In this document: piece after piece, positions 57,933 through 64,000 of the stretch
How the letters are laid out: every line of letters begins with the position of its first letter
Numbering within the stretch: position 1 is the first letter of the stretch
Assembly: GCA_907165275.2 (NCBI GenBank)
Contig: OU015654.1
Coordinates: forward strand, 2,311,501-2,375,500
DNA length: 64,000 bases
From: Zygaena filipendulae
Taxonomy: Eukaryota; Arthropoda; Insecta; Lepidoptera; Zygaenidae
Reading direction: 5' to 3'
Position numbers and translations under genes: made by a program
Notes under the pieces: generated by a model
What the model saw: the letters and a program-made list of their open reading frames with translations, nothing else
Databases searched by the model: none
What the model was told of the DNA's origin: nothing

Positions 57933-59575
57933 GTGAGTAGATATCTTTATGTGCAGATTGTGATTACTATCTCCATGGAAATTTTCGTTGTTATAGTCGT
58001 TTTTTTTTTTCTTTTTGAAGAAAAGCAAAGGTCACGCGTATACGGGATATAGAGTTGCTTTGATGCAACTAAAAAAATGGTAGGTACGTATTATATTATT
58101 CTTATCAAACAAATTCGTTTTCCTCGATGTAAAGAGTTTTTTGGATAATATGCGGTTAATATGTGTTTAAATTCCATTACAAAATTACACAGCACTGAGC
58201 ATGTTTCCAAACGTATTACAAATCAAGATAAAACTTAGCTATTATGATTAGTGGTATTTAAGCACGCTATAACATTGTGTGCTACGCAACAATAATTAAT
58301 AATTGAAACAAACATACAGAATGTGCGTATGAGAATATTTAAAAACAGCAATGATTGTAGTACCTGATCATAATTATCATTATCTAGTATGGACACTGTA
58401 TCAGACTAGAGAAAGTCATTCGATTTGATGAGATTCCGTTCATGATTGAAGCACAAAACCAATCAATGAGTGCGAACGGAACGGCATGAAATTATCTTCC
58501 ATGATACGCAAACAAGATCATAACATTGGGGACGTTTTAACAATTGGCAATTAAAAAAAAAATAGGCCAGATACGAATAAACAGTACCATACTAAGTTAC
58601 TGAGCTGCAATTAAAATCTGCCCTTCAAATCTTTTTTTATATTGTGAATAGGCTAGGACAGAAAGTTCGGTGTCTAATCGCTTATAACAAATAGCTACCT
58701 ACATACATTAAATGCAGGTTCTACGAAGGTCTACGTATTAAATAAAGTCTACTCTCAAGCTACCCTGACTTCTAAAGGAGACAAACAAAAGTGAATGATA
58801 AGCTTGGATCAACCTATGAATGCATGAAATTTAATTAATACACTTAATTATGTAGCTACATTATGCTCTTATAACACAAATTTGTTTATAAACGACAGGA
58901 AAAAAAAACACCGACATATTACAATCCAAACTAAAAACCATTTCATATTAGGTATTAACGGCGATATTATCTTTAATTTCGATCGCTTAGTAAAAATAAT
59001 AATAATCATAATTGCAAGTAGCCACGCTACAAGCGCGAACGGGTCGTCGCCTCGATCGAACACGGAAGCTTCTAACGCAGCCACATTATAACCGACAGTA
59101 CAGTTATACATATTATATATACAAGTGCTCTTATAAATTCGTCTGATTCACACACACATACAATCACGCGACGGATTTCCATCAAAACAAACGCACACAA
59201 CCGCCAAGTTCGTCTGCCGAATTACTCGTGACGCACACACAGCCAAGAAAAAGTTACGAGCATCGAACTATCGTAGAAGAGCGGCGGCGTGAGCGAACGA
59301 GAGGGAGAGTGTGACGAAATTTCACTTTCCGTTTTGGCAACGTCGCACCTCCCCGTTCGTCGACATTTGAAACGGGGGTGGGTGGCGGTAGTTCGCTTCG
59401 AGTTCGTTCTCAAACCGACATTTTCATTTATAATGTTGGCGCCGTTACATTTGCTATTCGGGCGCCGATTTATAAATTCTATATTATTATCGCTAAAAAA
59501 GAAAAAAAAAACTTGGCAACCAAGAAAACATTGTACTCTATTTCATACGAATGAATCTATTAATCGAAGTACGAC
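57933..59575. other. Interval with a GC-richer block
   Basis: 59020-59420 is GC-richer with ACACAC-rich stretches and GCGGCGGCGTGAGCGAACGA; a promoter or enhancer is possible. ORFs there lack motifs. Confidence 0.3.
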
Positions 59576-60032
59576 GACTCTACATGTTGAAGATAATTTG
59601 TCATTACGCTGTTAATATTTTATAGAATCTGTAAATACTCAATTATAATAGACTTTATTATATTATATTATTATTATATTATAATAGGCACTAATTATTT
59701 TGGAAATGAAAATTACTAAAAGGAAATATTTTTTATTGCGCTGACACAGTAATACGGCGACTCTACATGTTAAAGATAGTTAATTTGTCACTACGCTGTT
59801 AATATTTTAAAGAGTCCGTAAATACTCAATTCTAATAGGTAGATAAATGGAAATTACTAAAAGAAAATATTTTTTTATAGTGGTGACGCAGTAATACGGC
59901 GAGATAATTTGCGATTGCGCTGTTAATATTGTTTTATAGAGTCTGTAAATACTAAATTCTAATAGGTAGGTGGGCACTAATTATTTTGGGTGTGGAAATT
60001 ACTGAAAGAAAATATTTTTTATACTATTACCT
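59576..60032 (+). repeat. Tandem repeat of three unequal units
   Basis: Units at 59576-59758, 59759-59900 and 59901-60032. Each carries TGCGCTGTTAATATT or ACGCTGTTAATATT, then TCTGTAAATACT or TCCGTAAATACT, AAATTACT and AAAATATTTTTT or GAAATATTTTTT; the first two end CAGTAATACGGC. A GGCACTAATTATTTTGG block is in units 1 and 3 but not 2. Confidence 0.8.
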
Positions 60033-60758
60033 ACCTCTGCTACTTGTGCTTTTGTATCAATAACTCTTCATCTAGGTCTTAATAGAAGCTGAATACTGAA
60101 TATAAATTTTCAATTCTAAATACCTACACGTAATAAAACTGCACGTCCGTCTGTCGATTATTTTTCTATTAATAAAGACCATGTATATATATATGATGTA
60201 CATTGTACGTATATGCATCTTAAAACTAAACATTGAATACACGTTGGAAGACATAATCCGTACCTAAAAAAAATCAACAAACTTCGAAGATGCTGCTCAT
60301 TCAATTTTTTTTAAGTCTCCCAACAAATTCGCATAGATAATAAAAGGGGAGGGATTGAGCAATAATAATAGAAAGACATAAAAAAAAATACGGAAAGCGA
60401 ATGGTAGTAAACTAACGGTACAGTGTGTGGGGCCATCATCATTCCGAATACTTGAAAAGCTCGGACGATTCTCGGAAGTGTCATCGTTGATGTGCGAGAG
60501 AGCCGTACGGTGCATCAGCTATCCCGCTCTAACGACTATCGACTCGAGGACGAGAGTTGAATCCTTATTTTCACAGTAGATTTGATATAAGCGCATACTA
60601 TAGGCATTTGTAATTCCGTATGCACGGTATGCATGATAAAAACGAAAACTTCACTGTTACGTTCCGATAGATGTGTGAACGCCGACGAAATATTAATGTG
60701 GTTGCACATCGATAAAAACTTTAGAGAAAGTGAATTCTTATTAAGTATAATAATGGCG
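60033..60758. other. Unassigned interval
   Basis: No gene or repeat recognised. Confidence 0.3.
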
Positions 60759-61012
60759 AGCTGTTCCCCACGGTTTCACCCGCGTAAATTTCGGAGTTCC
60801 CGGGGGAATTATGAGATAGAAAGTACCCTATTCCTCCTATGTAACTACCCCTGACGACGTGTATGCAAAATTTTATTAGATTTCACCTGAGTTAATTTCG
60901 GAGTTCATGTGGGAATTCCCGAATAAAAAAAGTACTGTAGCTTGCTATAAGTAAAGGATGTTTTTAATCGATTAGGTAGTTTTTGAGATTACTATTATTC
61001 ATTAGTATAGAA
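60759..61012 (-). mobile_element. Helitron-like element with duplicated 3' part, minus orientation
   Basis: AGCTGTTCCCCACGGTTTCA start; a second TTCACCTGAGTTAATTTCGG near 60883 repeats the 3' segment, as in 13811-14240. Confidence 0.65.
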
Positions 61013-61329
61013 ATCCGTACCAACCACGTCAGTCAAAGCATAGTCATAATTATTTGGTGAATAAGCTTTGTTAATATGCCCTTATAAAGCTTTATTCACG
61101 TTAAAATACATAAACGTATTACGAAAACTATAAACATTCGTCCATAGTCCATACATGTTATGTCAAGGGGTGTTTTTGTTGAATTTCAACTTCTCTATCT
61201 TGTCGTTATTCATCTTTTCTGACACCATGAAGGCTCAATCAGAAATGTTATACTAATATTATAAAGAGGTAAAGTTTGTGAGTTTGTAGAGGGCAATCTC
61301 TGGATCTACAAACTGATTTTGAAAATTCT

Positions 61330-61621
61330 TTTTTAATACAGTTGCTCAAAAAGTGGCGTATTGCAGGGACGTTTAGCGTTCGGGATGTGGGCTATTACAT
61401 ACTCGAGCTTTTTATTTACCTTTCCCGAACTCGTGCGTTCTCTTTGCCAACTGTCAAATGGCGACACGACTTTGACACACTTTTTTGCATTGCGAAACGT
61501 AGGTTTCGCATTACTAATACGACTAGCGCCATCTCTTGATCACAGTTGGAACTTAGTTGAGTTTGTTGTGTTTTTGATATTTTATTAAATTTCTTCATTT
61601 TTTTCGCAACTGTATTAAAAA
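61330..61621. mobile_element. Non-autonomous DNA element with TTTTAATACAGTTGC ends
   Basis: TTTTAATACAGTTGC and its complement GCAACTGTATTAAAA bound about 292 bp. Overlapping ORFs of 60-75 codons inside on both strands carry no transposase motif. Confidence 0.7.
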
Positions 61622-61634
61622 TAGTTGTTCAGTA

Positions 61635-61749
61635 CACGTGCGGAACCGTCATTGCAACTAGTTCCGACTGTCAACCCTCACCTTCGGCTGCGCCTCGGCT
61701 CGGGTAGACATTTGTCGGAACTCTTTGCAATGACAGGCTTTCCGCACTT
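61635..61749. mobile_element. Foldback element with GTGCGGAA ends
   Basis: CACGTGCGGAACCGTCATTG and AGTTCCGAC at the left match complements of GTCGGAACTC and CAATGACAGGCTTTCCGCAC at the right. It starts about 14 bp after the preceding element. Confidence 0.7.
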
Positions 61750-61879
61750 ATAATGAAATATACTATTACCATTAACCGTGCATCCCGGAATCCCCGCGGG
61801 AACTTCGAAATTACCGCGGGTGAAACCGCGGGGAACAGCTAGTAATTGATAAACTTGTACAGTTACTAGTACCTATTAT

Positions 61880-62012
61880 TTACCTAACCATGTTTAAGAC
61901 CAATCTTAAATAGCTTATGCTGAATCACTTCCTTTTGCCTATAATTGGCTAAGTTTCATTTTTTTTGTACACCTTTCTGATGGCAATAAACAATTTTATT
62001 ATTATTATTATT
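61880..62012 (+). mobile_element. Possible retrotransposon 3' tail with ATT repeat
   Basis: GGCTAAGTTTCATTTTTTTT, CTGATGGCAATAAACAATTT and an ATT run directly before a Helitron copy. Confidence 0.45.
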
Positions 62013-62015
62013 ATA

Positions 62016-62222
62016 CTAGCTGTTCCCCGTGGTTTCACCCGCGTTAATTTCGGAGTCCCTGCGGGGATTCCGGGGCAAAAAGTACCTTATATACCCCTGA
62101 CAATGTGTATACAAAATTTCATGATGATCGGTTGAGCCATTAAGGCGTGAAAACGTAACAGACAGACAAATAGACAGACAGACAGACAGACAGAGTTTTC
62201 ACATTTATAATATTAGTAGGGA
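62016..62222 (-). mobile_element. Full-length Helitron-like element, minus orientation
   Basis: CTAGCTGTTCCCCGTGGTTT to ATAATATTAGTAGGGA, both ends kept; includes a GACA microsatellite at about 62167-62195. 207 bp. Confidence 0.75.
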
Positions 62223-63099
62223 TTATTATTATTAAATACTGTAACGTTTCGTCTGTAAAACCGTAATAAATCCTAATAAATTCAGCCGAGTATGTACCGA
62301 GTACCGATGTTATTGCAGAGCTGTAGGCCGAATGACGGATCGCTGAATAAATTGTTCACGATCGACTAGTCAAGGAGCTATTTCTTTGTCGCTGCGAATC
62401 CATTAAGATAATACCAAGGTCTAGGTCGCACAGCGTGCGCTATTTGGGACATGTTGAATTTAAAATTCCCCCAAATCGGCATAGTATTTAAAAAAAAAAA
62501 AAATTTATTTTATTTTATTTCTAATTTTTAATTTTATTTTATTTTGAACAATTTATAAGATAAAGTTTGTTTCGTGGGATTAAGGCAAGTGGCAGATTTT
62601 TGGTTTTGTTTTGTTTCAGTCATCAATATTCATCAATACCTATATTCTTTTTTTAAATTCGATATCTCCAAATCTATTAAGATTTATAAAAAAAAATAAA
62701 CACCATTTTTATTTTATCTAAAATTAAGATCACGGTTCTTAAGAGAGTTTTTCTCTATCTCTTATAGTTTAGAATTTTCCCATACTGACCCGAAAAAAAC
62801 AACTCACCGTGTATACATCATTAGGACGCGAGATATTTTTTATTTGTCTAATTATAGGATTATAGGATTCATATACCTACCTAACAGTTTTTCTCTAATT
62901 TTATGTATAGTATGATCATGGAGAAATAATAAAGCACTATAAGTAATTCTTTAGTAGATATAACTTATAAGAAGAATTTACCACGAAGATTTCAAACTTT
63001 ATACAGTTAAAGTAGTGAAGGTATAGTGTTATTGTCAAACCGTTTTTAAAGTTTTATTATTTTTATTGTAAGTGTACGTTCGGATCGCAAATCAATTGG
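62223..63099. other. Unassigned AT-rich interval
   Basis: No gene recognised. A TTTTA-rich low-complexity stretch lies at 62488-62545. Confidence 0.3.
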
Positions 63100-63309
63100 T
63101 TAAGGCTTTGCCTCAGGCTGGCCAGGAGTAGTGTTACGACCGGATGCGGCCGCGGAAGTGGCATGGCCGCCGGACGCGCGCCATCTTGCTTTTTGCTCTT
63201 GCGCGCGCGCCTCTCGGATGTCCTTTTGTTTTTCAAGTGCACGAGCCGTTTTTTCACTGACATCCAGTTCAAAATGCAGCTTTTTATTACTCGCATTAAA
63301 ATCATGCAT
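63100..63309 (-). CDS. Small intronless ORF, unknown protein (69 aa)
   Basis: Opens at an ATG at 63307-63309 with an in-frame stop just upstream, so the frame is complete. The first ~45 residues are a charged, helix-prone stretch (ELDVSEKTARALEKQ, then Arg/Glu/Gln-rich); the tail is Gly/Ala/Ser/Pro-rich. Base composition is far richer in G+C than around it. Minus-strand AATAAA signals (plus-strand TTTTATT at about 63053-63067) follow within 50 bp of the stop, giving the layout of a compact or retro-copied gene, or of the last exon of a spliced gene (a weak AATATAG acceptor lies just upstream). Not recognised. Confidence 0.4.
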   Translation of the reverse strand: MHDFNASNKKLHFELDVSEKTARALEKQKDIREARAQEQKARWRASGGHATSAAASGRNTTPGQPEAKP

Positions 63310-64000
63310 ACCATCAAATTATCACTATATTAGATTTAAATATTTTTTGTGACTGTTGGTGTGGCTGAGTTTTGTCTACTAAATAAAATTTGTTGAAAGA
63401 CCTCAAATACTACGGATAAAAATGAGCATTAAACCAGATAGTCTTGCTTTATAGCATCTTTTATACAAGTAAAATGGCGAGACCAAAAGAAAATATCCTT
63501 CGCTATATCGAAATAATTCTTATCTGCGCCATTAGTTTGACGACACGCATCTGTGCCTATTTCGTTTTGATATCAAACCAAATCCGCCTTTGTCCTATCA
63601 GAAATAAAGACGATAATCTGTAATAAAAACTTTTGTGAGTCTTGTTGACATTTGACAGCACCAGGTAACAGGATAAAGTCGCTTTGTTGTACGAGAAACT
63701 AAAAAAAAAAACAAGCATAAATATCTATGGGAAGGTTCTTTTGTGTGCACGAATCGGTAGGTATTTTGCTTTCGGCAAAAGTTTTACGCAACAAAAGGTG
63801 CGATTTCGTTGCGCAAAGCCAATACAATGTCTGATAAATTATTTGCTAATTGCTATGTGAAGTGCAGATCGCACCTGGCGATAGTGCGATGCTATCGTCT
63901 CCTAACAGTTTGATTCGTACGTGAAATAAGTGCCTTTATTATGCAAATCGAAATTGCAATACCTACTAACAGTGACCCAGAGACTTCCACTTTTTATCTG
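63310..64000. other. Unassigned end of window
   Basis: No gene or known repeat recognised. Confidence 0.3.

Larger units (their letters stand above)
61250..61842 (+). mobile_element. Helitron-like element interrupted by two inverted-repeat elements
   Basis: TACTAATATTATAAAGAGGT start and CCGCGGGTGAAACCGCGGGG hairpin with CAGCTAG end; about 420 bp of foreign sequence splits it. Confidence 0.7.

Noticed and set aside
59289..59615. 108-codon plus-strand ORF
   Set aside because: Its end runs into a tandem repeat and its start lies in a CG-rich promoter-like block; no motif.
61342..61598. Three overlapping ORFs of 60-75 codons
   Set aside because: They lie inside an inverted-repeat element too short for a transposase and have no catalytic motif.
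1..64000. CRISPR arrays, rRNA genes and tRNA genes
   Set aside because: No regularly spaced direct repeats with unique spacers and no rRNA or cloverleaf-with-B-box sequence were found; the genome is animal.

Overview
The window looks like nuclear DNA of a moth or butterfly (Lepidoptera) with a virus-like or Maverick/Polinton-like insertion at its left end. Evidence for the host: AT-rich DNA full of GTAGGTA/TACCTAC words, dozens of Helitron-like relics ending in CTAG, several families of inverted-repeat MITEs, and non-LTR retrotransposon 3' tails of a type common in Lepidoptera. No species call is possible from this window alone.

Region 1 (about 1-7,600) holds nearly all recognisable protein-coding content. 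On the minus strand are a small unknown gene (350-793) with a degenerate tandem copy of its 3' end; a full-length, apparently intact protein-primed family B DNA polymerase (1388-4909) carrying zinc fingers and an HNH endonuclease VII-like module; and a spliced gene (exons at 5018-5369, 5724-5789, 5892-6008) whose basic, Ser-rich N-terminus and C-terminal domain suggest a PC4/Sub1-like single-strand DNA-binding protein. Divergent from these, on the plus strand, is a single-BIR + RING inhibitor of apoptosis (6768-7340), flanked by two ~115 bp direct repeats. Two p53-type response-element lookalikes lie upstream of the small gene. No integrase, capsid, packaging ATPase or protease gene is visible; if the element has them they lie left of the window start. 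Together the set reads as replication (polymerase, possible ssDNA-binding protein) plus control of cell death (IAP).

Region 2 (about 7,600-64,000) is gene-poor host DNA. It is built from Helitron arrays, MITEs (several with clear TIRs and some with target-site duplications), foldback elements, nested insertions, minisatellites and simple repeats. Between these lie GC-richer unique blocks (21.6-22.3, 35.9-37.1, 39.2-39.65, 47.9-48.15, 49.85-50.15, 54.5-54.65, 57.7-57.9 and 59.0-59.4 kb) that look like promoters or enhancers. Only short host exons can be proposed: an 87 nt exon with good splice sites on the minus strand at 40361-40447, a possible first coding exon on the plus strand at 57884-57932 below E2F-like sites, a weaker minus-strand first exon at 43836-43866, and a 69-codon intronless ORF at 63100-63309. 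The large spacing and the isolated GC-rich blocks suit introns or flanks of long, developmentally regulated genes, but this is inference.
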